Below are positions 44,580 to 51,125 of a stretch of 51,125 bases of DNA, piece by piece. This stretch comes from CAZJQD01 sp964548165 [NCBI: uncultured bacterium] (lineage in GTDB: Bacteria > UBA8481). The notes beneath the pieces are model-generated. The model made no database searches. It saw nothing but the letters and a program-made list of their open reading frames with translations, and was not told the origin of the DNA. Positions within the stretch are counted from its first letter, which is position 1, and each line of letters starts with the position of its first letter. The stretch is taken from contig CAZJQD010000003.1 in assembly GCA_964548165.1 (NCBI GenBank), positions 55,495 to 106,619 of the forward strand, read 5' to 3'. Made by a program: the position numbers and the translations under genes.

Positions 44580-44876
44580 CTAAACCGTTTCAAACGTCAC
44601 ACGACCTCGCTCAGTCTCAGCAAATCTCGACAAAACAACAACCGCGGTTTTTGGTGAAATTTTTCTCACAATCCCGGGCCCGAGGGTCGGCACCGCGGTC
44701 TCCTGTTCCTGCCAGTCGATGCCCGATGCCGCATCCTGCTCCAGGGATGCTTCGAGCACGATGAAGTCGGAACGCAGGTCGTCAAAGCGGACCACCAGCG
44801 TCTGGGTAGGGCCGCAGGAAGTGCACGCAACCAAGGCCAGGAGAGCGGTAATCGCCCGAAGAGATAAACCCAGCAC
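44580..44876 (-). CDS. Small lipoprotein upstream of the giant hydrolase
   Basis: A 98-residue protein with an n-region Arg, a hydrophobic core (ITALLALVAC) and lipobox LVAC, so Cys18 would be lipidated. No family is recognised in the rest (LVVRFDDLRSDFIVLEASLEQD...). The GTG at 44876 is chosen because AGGAGG lies 6 nt upstream; ATGs at 44882 and 44900 are in frame but badly spaced. It ends 25 nt before the GTG of the giant gene, so it is in the same transcript. It could be an anchor or assembly factor for the giant enzyme, which is speculative. Confidence 0.65.
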   Translation of the reverse strand: MLGLSLRAITALLALVACTSCGPTQTLVVRFDDLRSDFIVLEASLEQDAASGIDWQEQETAVPTLGPGIVRKISPKTAVVVLSRFAETERGRVTFETV

Positions 44877-45030
44877 CGTCATCCTCCTGGAAGAGATCAT
44901 CGCGAACCGCTGTACCCGGCTCCCCCGACGACGATGATGGCTGTGTGGCCCGAGTTTCCGGGCGGCGGCGTTGCTTGCGCGTGTACGGACGACGAGCCGA
45001 AGTGCTCGAGGGCATGCTCCCTGAGGACGC

Positions 45031-46095
45031 TCACGAATTCACCGCCTGCCGCCGATCCTGGAACGCGGCGCCGCAGGACTGGCGAACGATGGGTTGGACC
45101 CCCACGACGCGCTGTTCAGCGTCCTGGGCCTTGTTGTCCATGAGCGCGAAGAGCAGACGGACGGCTTCGCGCGCGACCTCGAACGTGGAGGTCTCCACGG
45201 TGGTCAGCGACGGGCGCGTATACGCAGAAACCTCGATGTTGTCCGTGCCCGTGACGGCAACCTCTTCCGGGACCCGGATCCCCTTATCCGCGAAGGCCTC
45301 GAGGACGCCCAGGGCCATGGTGTCGTTGCCCACGTAGAGGGCCGTCGGGGCCGCATCCTGCTCCATGAGCTTGAAGGCGGCGTTGACCGCATCGCGGCGG
45401 TTGAAGTGACCGTGAGCGACCAGCTCGTCGTCATACTCGATCCCGGCCTCCTCGATCGCCTTGCGATAGCCCGCCAGGCGATCGACGGCGGAGAGCGTGC
45501 TCAAGGAGCCCGTGATGTGCCCAACCCTGCGGTGACCGAGTGCCAGGAGGTGCGCCGTCATCTGGCGCCCGGCCTCGAAGTTGTCCGCCTTGACGGAGGA
45601 GAGCGGAATGCCCGGCATGGCGCTGTTGACCAGGACAAACGGGTAGGGGGACTCGATGAAGTCCGCGAGGTAGCGATCGTCGAGGGTGGACCCGACATAG
45701 AGCATGCCGGCGATCTCGCCGCGGCGGAAGAGGTTGAGGTATTCCTTCTCGCGGGCGAAGTCGTAGGACGCCTTTCGAAGGATCAGGCGATAGTCGGCGG
45801 CCTCGAGCTCGTCGTACACGCCCCCGATGGCGCGGCTGAAGTACGGATCCTCGAAAAGACGGCCCAGCTCGGGCACCAGCACGCAGACAGCGCGGGCGCG
45901 CTTCGAGGAGGAGAGGTTACGCGCGTTGATGTTGGGCTGGTACCCCATCTCGCGCGTGATCCGGAGCACCTTGGCGCGCGTCGTCTCGCTGATGGTGGGA
46001 TTATTATTGAGCACGAACGAGACGGTGGTCTTCGAAACGCCCGCTTCCGCAGCGACCATCTCGATTGTGACCGGCGACTTCGGCGTTCGTGCCAT
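45031..46095 (-). CDS. LacI-family transcriptional regulator
   Basis: A 354-residue repressor/activator. The N-terminal helix-turn-helix VTIEMVAAEAGVSKTTVSFVLNN is followed by the hinge helix ending NINARNLSS. A periplasmic-binding-protein-like sugar domain covers about 65-340 (VLVPELGRLFEDPYFSRAI, ITGSLSTLSAVDR, ALYVGNDTMALGVLEAF). AGGAGA lies about 10 nt before the ATG. It is the first gene in the direction of the amylase operon; family members of this kind sense maltodextrins or other sugars. A 30-bp palindrome on its own promoter start site strongly suggests autoregulation. Confidence 0.95.
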   Translation of the reverse strand: MARTPKSPVTIEMVAAEAGVSKTTVSFVLNNNPTISETTRAKVLRITREMGYQPNINARNLSSSKRARAVCVLVPELGRLFEDPYFSRAIGGVYDELEAADYRLILRKASYDFAREKEYLNLFRRGEIAGMLYVGSTLDDRYLADFIESPYPFVLVNSAMPGIPLSSVKADNFEAGRQMTAHLLALGHRRVGHITGSLSTLSAVDRLAGYRKAIEEAGIEYDDELVAHGHFNRRDAVNAAFKLMEQDAAPTALYVGNDTMALGVLEAFADKGIRVPEEVAVTGTDNIEVSAYTRPSLTTVETSTFEVAREAVRLLFALMDNKAQDAEQRVVGVQPIVRQSCGAAFQDRRQAVNS

Positions 46096-46119
46096 CCGTC
46101 AGAACTCTCCTGGGCGAGA

Positions 46120-46149
46120 TATGTTTAGTAAACCGATTTACTAAACATA
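46120..46149. promoter_or_regulatory. LacI-type operator: perfect 13-bp palindrome
   Basis: TATGTTTAGTAAA, spacer CCGA, TTTACTAAACATA. The arms are perfect reverse complements and the centre has the CG step typical of LacI-family operators. It covers the predicted start site of the lacI promoter and ends 24 bp before the start codon. Confidence 0.88.
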
Positions 46150-46152
46150 CAA

Positions 46153-46182
46153 AAGTTAGCAGTTTTGAGACCGCATTGTCAA
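46153..46182 (-). promoter_or_regulatory. Promoter of lacI and probably of the whole glucan operon
   Basis: Perfect -35 TTGACA (46182-46177), 18 bp, TAACTT (46158-46153) on the minus strand. Transcription would begin near 46146, inside the palindrome, a classical repression layout. I find no comparable promoter between lacI and the giant gene. Confidence 0.65.
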
Positions 46183-46268
46183 CGAGTATATGGAGAAATA
46201 ATTGAAAGTCTCTGGAAAAAACTAGCCAAGTCTAGCTTCCGGCAGCGTCAACGGGACCTCCCAGCCGG

Positions 46269-46290
46269 AAAGCCTCGCGCGAGCGGCTTT
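46269..46290. terminator. Possible terminator hairpin between the RND gene and lacI
   Basis: AAAGCC-TCGCGCGAGC-GGCTTT with further internal pairing, followed by TT on the plus strand and CC on the minus strand. It lies 98 bp after the RND stop. The T tract is poor, so this is tentative. The rest of the gap 46183-46387 shows nothing coding. Confidence 0.35.
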
Positions 46291-46387
46291 TCCACAGGTT
46301 ATCCCATGTTCGCGATCGCTCAGGAACCCTCTGACCCGGGCTCAACCGGGATTCGGCATCACTCTCGCCCGTGACCCGGACGCGCCG

Positions 46388-49300
46388 TCACTGCCCCTCG
46401 CGTCCCCGCTCCATGAACCAGTAGATAAGGGGGATCACGATGAGCGTGAAGCCGGTCGAGGCGAAGATCCCGAAGATGAAGCTCCAGGCCAGCGCTGAGA
46501 AGATCGGGTCCAGGACAATCACCCAGCTCCCGAAGAGCGCGGCGCCGGCCGTCAGGAAGATCGGGCGCGTCCTCGTAGCCCCGGCCTCGATGATGGCCTC
46601 CTCCAGCCGCTTCCCTTCGCGCCGCAATACCCCGATGAAGTCGATCAGGATGATCGAGTTGCGGACGACGATCCCGGCCAGGGCGATCATGCCGATCATG
46701 CCGGTCGCGGTGAAGAAGATCGGGTTCGCCGCGCCGGCGACCGGGTGACTGAAGAATGTATTCAGAAGCGCAAAACCCGGAAAGATCCCGATCACGGTCA
46801 AGGGGATCGCGATCATGATGACCACGGGAACGACCAGGGACCCGGTCTGGCCGACGAGCAGGATGTAGATAAAGAGGAGCGCGGCGGCGAAAGCCAGGCC
46901 GAGATCGCGGAAGACCTCCACCGTCAGCTTCCACTCGCCCTCCCCCTGCCAGTTGACCTCGAACCCGTCCGGGACCTTCACGATCCGGCGCGCCGCGAAC
47001 ATGCCGTCCACGGGGCTGACGCCGATCGGCTCCGCGGTCACGAAGACGACGGGACGGACATCCTTGTGGTAAATGGACGTCTCTTCCACTCGCTCCTCGA
47101 TGTGCGCCAGGTCCCCGAGCCTGACGAGCGTGGGCGGGCCTCCTGGCGAGGGCGCGCTGGACCGCACCGGCGTGGCCATCACGGCCTCCAGCGTCCCACG
47201 GTCGGCCTGCGGCAGCCTCAGCCGGATCGCCGTGGGCTCACGATCCCCGGCGTCCCGGAGCGATCCCGCCTCGCCTCCCCCCAGCGCCACGCGGGCCGCC
47301 GCGAGCGCATCGCCGTAGTTGACGCCGGACAAGGCCGCCTTCTCGCGATCGACGACGATGTCATAGCGCCGCAGGGGATCCTCGATCACCCAGTCGACCT
47401 CGTGAATGGACTCCGTCGCCTGCATGCCCGCGCGCACCTCGCGGGCAACCTCCACGAGTTTGCCGTAATCGACGCCCGGCGGTCCGTAGACCTCGGCCAC
47501 GATCGAGGCCAGGACAGGAGGGCCCGGCGGCGACTCCACGATCTTGACGATCGCTCCGTGCTCGGCCGCGATCCGCGTGACCTCGGGACGCATTCGTAGC
47601 GCAATCGCGTGCGACTGCCACTCCCGCTCCTCGGCCTTCAAGAGGTTGATCCGCATGTCCGCCACGTTGGAGCCGGCGCGCAGGAAGTAGTGACGCACCA
47701 GGCCGTTGAAGTCGGTCGGGCCCGTCGTCCCCGCGTACGTCGCGTAGTCGCGAACCTCCGGGATCGTCCGGACGTAATCCCCGAGCGCGCCCAGGACCGC
47801 GTCGGTCTTCTCCAGCGTCGCGCTCTCGGGCATCTCCACCACGAGCTGGAGCTCGTTCTTGTTGCCGAACGGGAGCATCTTCAGGGGAACGAAGCCCAGG
47901 GCGGCCAGGGCCAGGGACGCCAGGAGAGCCACAAGCACGAACCCCAGGAAGAGAAGGGCGTGCGAGGGACGGCGGAAGAAATGGCCGAGCACGCGGTCGT
48001 AGAACTTCCACGTCATCGTGGCCTTGAGATCAAACGGCGGGGACGGGATGTCGTACTCGCCCTTGAGGACATGATAGGCCGCCCACGGCGTCACCGTGAA
48101 CGCCACCACCAGGCTCATCAGCATCACGACCGGCACGTTGAACGCCATCGGCGCCATGTAGGGTCCCATCATGCCGGTGAGGAACATCGTCGGCAGGAAC
48201 GAGACGATCACGGTGAAGGTCGCCAGGATGGTCGGCGGCCGGATCTCGTCGACGGCCACGAGCGTCGCGAGGAGCGGCGGGAACTTTCTGAGCTTGAAGT
48301 GTCGGAAGATGTTCTCGACGTCGACGATGGGATCGTCGACGAGAAGTCCCAGGGAGAGGATGAGCGCGAAGAGCGTGACGCGGTTGATGGTGTAGCCGGC
48401 CATCCAGCCCACGAGGAGCGTGATTGCCAGGGTCATAGGGACGGCGAGCGCGACGACGAATGCCTCCTTCCACCCGAGGGAGAGGCCCAGGAGGACGATG
48501 ATCGTCAGGACGGCGATCGTGAGGTGCAGGACCAATTCGTTGACCTTGTGATTGGCCGACTCGCCGTAGTCACGCGTCGCGCGCACCTCGACGTCCGTGG
48601 GGATGATCGAGCCCTTGAGCGATTCGGCGCGCGCGATGATGGCCGAGGCCACGGCGACCGCGTTCGCTCCCTTCTGCTTCGCGAGCGCCAGCGTCACGGC
48701 CGGATACTCGCGCGCCCCGTCCCATCCGGCGGGCGGATCGCCGTGAGGACCGAACCCGATCCGCGTGTAGGTCGTGGGCTCGGCGGGCCCGTCGACGATC
48801 TCGGCCACCTGCGAGCAATACACGGGAACGCCCTCGTGAACGCCCACGACGACGCGGGCGACATCGAGCGCATCGCGGAGGAAGGCCCCGGTATGGACGA
48901 CCGATTGCTCCCCCGACTGGATTTCCCCCGACGGAAGGGCGAGGTTGGCGGCCTGGAGGGCGCCCAGGACTTCGCGCGCCGAGAGGTTGTAGCCGGCGAG
49001 ACGGACGGGATCCATGAGGACGCGAACCTCGCGGGGCCGTCCTCCGATGACCTGCGACTTGCCGACGAAGGGAATCCGGCGAAGGTCCTGGAGAAGCTCT
49101 CTCGCCACGGCCCGGAGCGCGGCATCATCGAGCGTGCGGGAGGTCAACGCGAGCGAGACGACGGGCACGTCGTCGATGTCGACGGGGACGATCTGCCACC
49201 CCTGGATCCCGGGCGGCACACGCCCGCGGTTGGCTTCCAGCTGGGTCATCACCTTCGTGAGCGAACGCTCGCGGTCCTGTCCCACGAGAAAGCGCACGGT

Positions 49301-49615
49301 GGCCATGAGACTGCCGGGGCGCGAGATCGTGTAGACGTTCTCGACGCCGGGAATCTCCTTGAGGATGGTCTCCAGCGGCCCCGCCGCCAGCCGCTCGACC
49401 TCCACGGCCGACGCGCCCGGCATCGCGACGAAGACGTCGATGACGGGGACCACGATCTGCGGGTCTTCCTCGCGTGGCGTCACGAGGAGCGCGGCGCCGC
49501 CGGCGAGGAGGGACCCGAGAAGAAAGAGGAGCGAGAGCTTGGAGGTGAGGAAAATCTTGACGATCTCGGCCGTCCAGCCGACCGGCGCGTCCTTCAGCTC
49601 ATCCGATAAGTTCAT
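46388..49615 (-). CDS. RND-family efflux transporter (AcrB/MdtB-like inner-membrane pump)
   Basis: A 1,075-residue proton-driven inner-membrane transporter. It has the RND two-fold plan: a TM helix at about 25-45, a large porter loop to about 360, a helix bundle at about 365-530, a second porter loop, and a final bundle from about 920. The acidic residues of TM4 are in LGLLVDDPIVDVENI, and TM11/12 has GMIGMIALAGIVVRNSIILIDFI. It starts three bases after the stop of the fusion-protein gene, so the two form an operon. No outer-membrane factor is encoded nearby. Substrates are unknown; the sequence does not look like the CzcA metal class. Confidence 0.93.
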   Translation of the reverse strand: MNLSDELKDAPVGWTAEIVKIFLTSKLSLLFLLGSLLAGGAALLVTPREEDPQIVVPVIDVFVAMPGASAVEVERLAAGPLETILKEIPGVENVYTISRPGSLMATVRFLVGQDRERSLTKVMTQLEANRGRVPPGIQGWQIVPVDIDDVPVVSLALTSRTLDDAALRAVARELLQDLRRIPFVGKSQVIGGRPREVRVLMDPVRLAGYNLSAREVLGALQAANLALPSGEIQSGEQSVVHTGAFLRDALDVARVVVGVHEGVPVYCSQVAEIVDGPAEPTTYTRIGFGPHGDPPAGWDGAREYPAVTLALAKQKGANAVAVASAIIARAESLKGSIIPTDVEVRATRDYGESANHKVNELVLHLTIAVLTIIVLLGLSLGWKEAFVVALAVPMTLAITLLVGWMAGYTINRVTLFALILSLGLLVDDPIVDVENIFRHFKLRKFPPLLATLVAVDEIRPPTILATFTVIVSFLPTMFLTGMMGPYMAPMAFNVPVVMLMSLVVAFTVTPWAAYHVLKGEYDIPSPPFDLKATMTWKFYDRVLGHFFRRPSHALLFLGFVLVALLASLALAALGFVPLKMLPFGNKNELQLVVEMPESATLEKTDAVLGALGDYVRTIPEVRDYATYAGTTGPTDFNGLVRHYFLRAGSNVADMRINLLKAEEREWQSHAIALRMRPEVTRIAAEHGAIVKIVESPPGPPVLASIVAEVYGPPGVDYGKLVEVAREVRAGMQATESIHEVDWVIEDPLRRYDIVVDREKAALSGVNYGDALAAARVALGGGEAGSLRDAGDREPTAIRLRLPQADRGTLEAVMATPVRSSAPSPGGPPTLVRLGDLAHIEERVEETSIYHKDVRPVVFVTAEPIGVSPVDGMFAARRIVKVPDGFEVNWQGEGEWKLTVEVFRDLGLAFAAALLFIYILLVGQTGSLVVPVVIMIAIPLTVIGIFPGFALLNTFFSHPVAGAANPIFFTATGMIGMIALAGIVVRNSIILIDFIGVLRREGKRLEEAIIEAGATRTRPIFLTAGAALFGSWVIVLDPIFSALAWSFIFGIFASTGFTLIVIPLIYWFMERGREGQ

Positions 49616-49618
49616 GGT

Positions 49619-50707
49619 TCAGCGAGCGGCCGTAACGACCACGGCCTCGCCGTCCTCGACCCCGGCCAGGATCTCCACGCGGTCCCCGGGGAGCTGGCGG
49701 CCTAGCCGAACGTAGCGCGTCGCCGCGATCCCTCCCCCCACGGGCACGACGCGCAAGAACTCCAACGTGCCCGTGCGAACGACGGCAGCGGACGGGACCA
49801 CAACGACGCGGCGAGGACGCGCGCCGTAGCGCATGCGCCCGAAGGCACCGGACCGCAGCGCGGGATCCGCCGCCAGCGTCACGCGCACCGTGACCGTCCT
49901 CGCCACGGGATCGATCGCCGGCACGACCTCCGTAACCATCGCGATACGAGGTATTGTATCGCCCTCGAGCAGGACCTCGACGCTGTCCCCCAGCGCGAGC
50001 GATGCGCGGTCGGCCTCGCTGACGGCGGCGGCGAAGCGAAAGACCCCGGTATCCTCGATCGTGAAGAGCGGACGCCCGGGAGATGCGAGATCCCCGGGCT
50101 CCACGAGCCTGGCGGCGACGATACCGTCCTGGGACGCGCGGACCGTGCGATACGCCGAGACGGAACGCGCCAGGCGCACCATGCCGCGCGTCGACGTCTC
50201 CGCGGCCAGCGCGAGCGCATGAGCGGTCAGCGCCCTCTCCATCTCCACGCGCGAGACGGCGCCGGCTTCGTAGAGCTTCTGGGCGCGTTCCGCGTCGCGC
50301 GCGGACTGGAGCGACTGGGCGGAGGTGGCGGCGCGGGCGCCATCCGCCTGGAGCTCCTGCGCCTCGACCTCGGGAGCAGCGATCACGGCGAGCACATCGC
50401 CGGCCGCAACTGCGGCCCCAGGCCGCACGCGGACTTCTCGCACCACGCCCGCGACCTGCGCCGCGACCTGCGAGCGAGCGAGCGCCTCGACCGTGCCCAC
50501 GACCTCCACCATCGCCGCCACGTCCTCGGCGCGCGCGATCACGGTGCCCGCGGAGCGGTCGATGTTCGAGGCCGAGGCCGAGGCCGTTTCCCCCGGCCCC
50601 ACCTTCGCGTGAAAGGCCCCGCTCATCCAGAAGAGGACGGCCACGAGCGCGGCCACGGAGACCGTGACCTCGAGCCCCCGCCGCGTCCGCGACACCTGTG
50701 CACTCAC
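49619..50707 (-). CDS. RND membrane-fusion protein (HlyD/AcrA family)
   Basis: A 362-residue periplasmic adaptor. A single N-terminal membrane anchor (EVTVSVAALVAVLFWMSGAF) is followed by a biotinyl-lipoyl-like half-motif (SQVAAQVAGVVREVRVRPGAAVAAGDVL), a short alpha hairpin at about 120-180, the second lipoyl half (SQDGIVAARLVEPGDLASPG), a beta barrel and a membrane-proximal domain. It links the pump to an outer-membrane channel. The start is GTG; no convincing Shine-Dalgarno is visible. It precedes the pump gene by three bases. Confidence 0.92.
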   Translation of the reverse strand: MSAQVSRTRRGLEVTVSVAALVAVLFWMSGAFHAKVGPGETASASASNIDRSAGTVIARAEDVAAMVEVVGTVEALARSQVAAQVAGVVREVRVRPGAAVAAGDVLAVIAAPEVEAQELQADGARAATSAQSLQSARDAERAQKLYEAGAVSRVEMERALTAHALALAAETSTRGMVRLARSVSAYRTVRASQDGIVAARLVEPGDLASPGRPLFTIEDTGVFRFAAAVSEADRASLALGDSVEVLLEGDTIPRIAMVTEVVPAIDPVARTVTVRVTLAADPALRSGAFGRMRYGARPRRVVVVPSAAVVRTGTLEFLRVVPVGGGIAATRYVRLGRQLPGDRVEILAGVEDGEAVVVTAAR

Positions 50708-50729
50708 TTAGTCATCACCACACCCCTGT

Positions 50730-50738
50730 ATAATACCA
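50730..50738 (-). promoter_or_regulatory. Possible extended -10 promoter for the RND operon
   Basis: TGG-TATTAT on the minus strand, about 23 bp before the GTG of the fusion-protein gene. It fits the TGnTATAAT extended -10, but no -35 match is seen at 17 bp, so the call is weak. Confidence 0.35.
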
Positions 50739-50811
50739 TGTTTTCATCCGTTTACGACCAGGACATGACGTGGAGGGCGGCGGTATTGTGCGTCGCAAGT
50801 CCCTTTACGTT

Positions 50812-50887
50812 CGTCCTTCCCGCGAAAGCGGGAATCCAGAACAGCCGGCTCATGTACACCGTGGATTCCCTCCTTCGTGGGAGTGAC
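50812..50887. repeat. REP-like inverted repeat of the 'TTCCCGCGAAAGCGGGAATCCA' family
   Basis: Arms at 50812-50839 and 50862-50887 are imperfect reverse complements (CGTCCTTCCCGCGAAAGCGG against the mirrored CGTCACTCCCACGAAGGAGG). The left arm itself folds on CCCGC-GAAA-GCGGG. Such elements are common between genes in many proteobacterial and environmental genomes. It sits between the DUF2892 gene and the RND operon. Confidence 0.7.
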
Positions 50888-50915
50888 GAGCCGTTGGTAA
50901 CTGTGGACACGTGCT

Positions 50916-51122
50916 CTAGAGACACTTCCCACTCTCCGACTTCACTCCCATCCTTGCCAGGATCGCCATCAGCGGGCAGGTGCCCGTGAAGGCGCTCTGG
51001 AAGAGGTTCAGGCCCACGAAGGCCACGAAGAGGAGCCAGTAGGGGGAATGCCAATAGCTGAGAGCGGCGCCGATCGTGACAAAACTCCCGGCCACCAGCC
51101 TTACGATGCGTTCGATGGTCAT
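50916..51122 (-). CDS. DUF2892 (YgaP-like) small membrane protein
   Basis: A 68-residue inner-membrane protein with two hydrophobic helices: IVRLVAGSFVTIGAALSYW and SPYWLLFVAFVGLNLFQSAF. The family signature FTGTCPLMAILARMG at the end contains the conserved Cys, and a further Cys lies two from the C-terminus. The family occurs near rhodanese-like and transport genes; its function is not known. The ATG at 51122 is the likely start, but the window ends three bases later, so the true start could lie outside. It may belong with the RND operon, separated by a repeat. Confidence 0.85.
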   Translation of the reverse strand: MTIERIVRLVAGSFVTIGAALSYWHSPYWLLFVAFVGLNLFQSAFTGTCPLMAILARMGVKSESGKCL

Positions 51123-51125
51123 CAA

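Noticed and set aside
44555-44593. TTG at 44593 as start of the giant gene
   Set aside because: It would overlap the lipoprotein gene and add 13 residues (RFSSVTRGGG...) not needed for the signal peptide; the GTG at 44554 has a G-rich Shine-Dalgarno and a compact leader peptide. Not excluded.
46388-49615. Heavy-metal (CzcA) type RND pump
   Set aside because: No metal-binding clusters or neighbouring metal regulators; the TM4 and TM11 segments look like a general AcrB-type pump.

Overview
The window is a GC-rich chromosomal segment from a Gram-negative bacterium. Outer-membrane PorV-type barrels, a FlgD-like/type-A C-terminal sorting domain ending in 'KVVKFMVIR', and a giant Ig/FN3-rich secreted protein together suggest an FCB-group lineage; Candidatus Eisenbacteria or a relative is my best guess, from protein style only. 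Nearly all genes lie on the minus strand. The exceptions are a cold-shock gene, a two-component module and a HAD hydrolase on the plus strand.

Left part (1-9.4 kb): a gene running off the left edge, cspA with a structured leader and a strong terminator, two overlapping Hsp20 genes, then trpF behind a LysM/FecR envelope protein, and a tightly overlapped hisIE-trpE-trpG unit (GTGA junctions). Upstream of these are a ketopantoate-reductase-like gene and an Nfu-type Fe-S scaffold. Between those two sits a small inverted-repeat element whose arm forms the first codons of the reductase. A tRNA-Asp gene and a two-gene signalling module (REC-STAS-STAS protein plus REC-PAS-histidine kinase) are transcribed divergently from well-formed promoters at 9.58-9.68 kb.

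Central part (13.2-46.2 kb): a probable single large operon read on the minus strand: lacI-type regulator, small lipoprotein, an uninterrupted 26.8-kb gene for a secreted protein of about 8,900 residues, a PorV-like outer-membrane barrel starting on the stop codon of the giant gene (TAATG), an NHL-propeller/VWA-like protein, and a secreted M15-type zinc peptidase starting on the stop codon of its neighbour (TGATG). The giant protein carries one GH13 alpha-amylase domain with all four conserved regions, three GH57-type domains, at least seven starch-binding-type modules (2 CBM48-like, 2 CBM25-like, 3 CBM20-like), four DOMON/CBM9-like sandwiches, about 18 FN3 domains, a 23-copy array of about 91-residue Ig-like repeats, and a FlgD-like C-terminal sorting domain. 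I read this as a single-chain alpha-glucan-degrading machine tethered at or exported through the outer membrane, with its own candidate shuttle and regulator. A TTGACA promoter with a 30-bp palindrome on its start site lies in front of lacI and is the only convincing promoter seen upstream of the whole unit.

Right end (46.4-51.1 kb): an RND transporter and its membrane-fusion partner, then a short inverted-repeat element and a small DUF2892-type membrane protein at the right edge.
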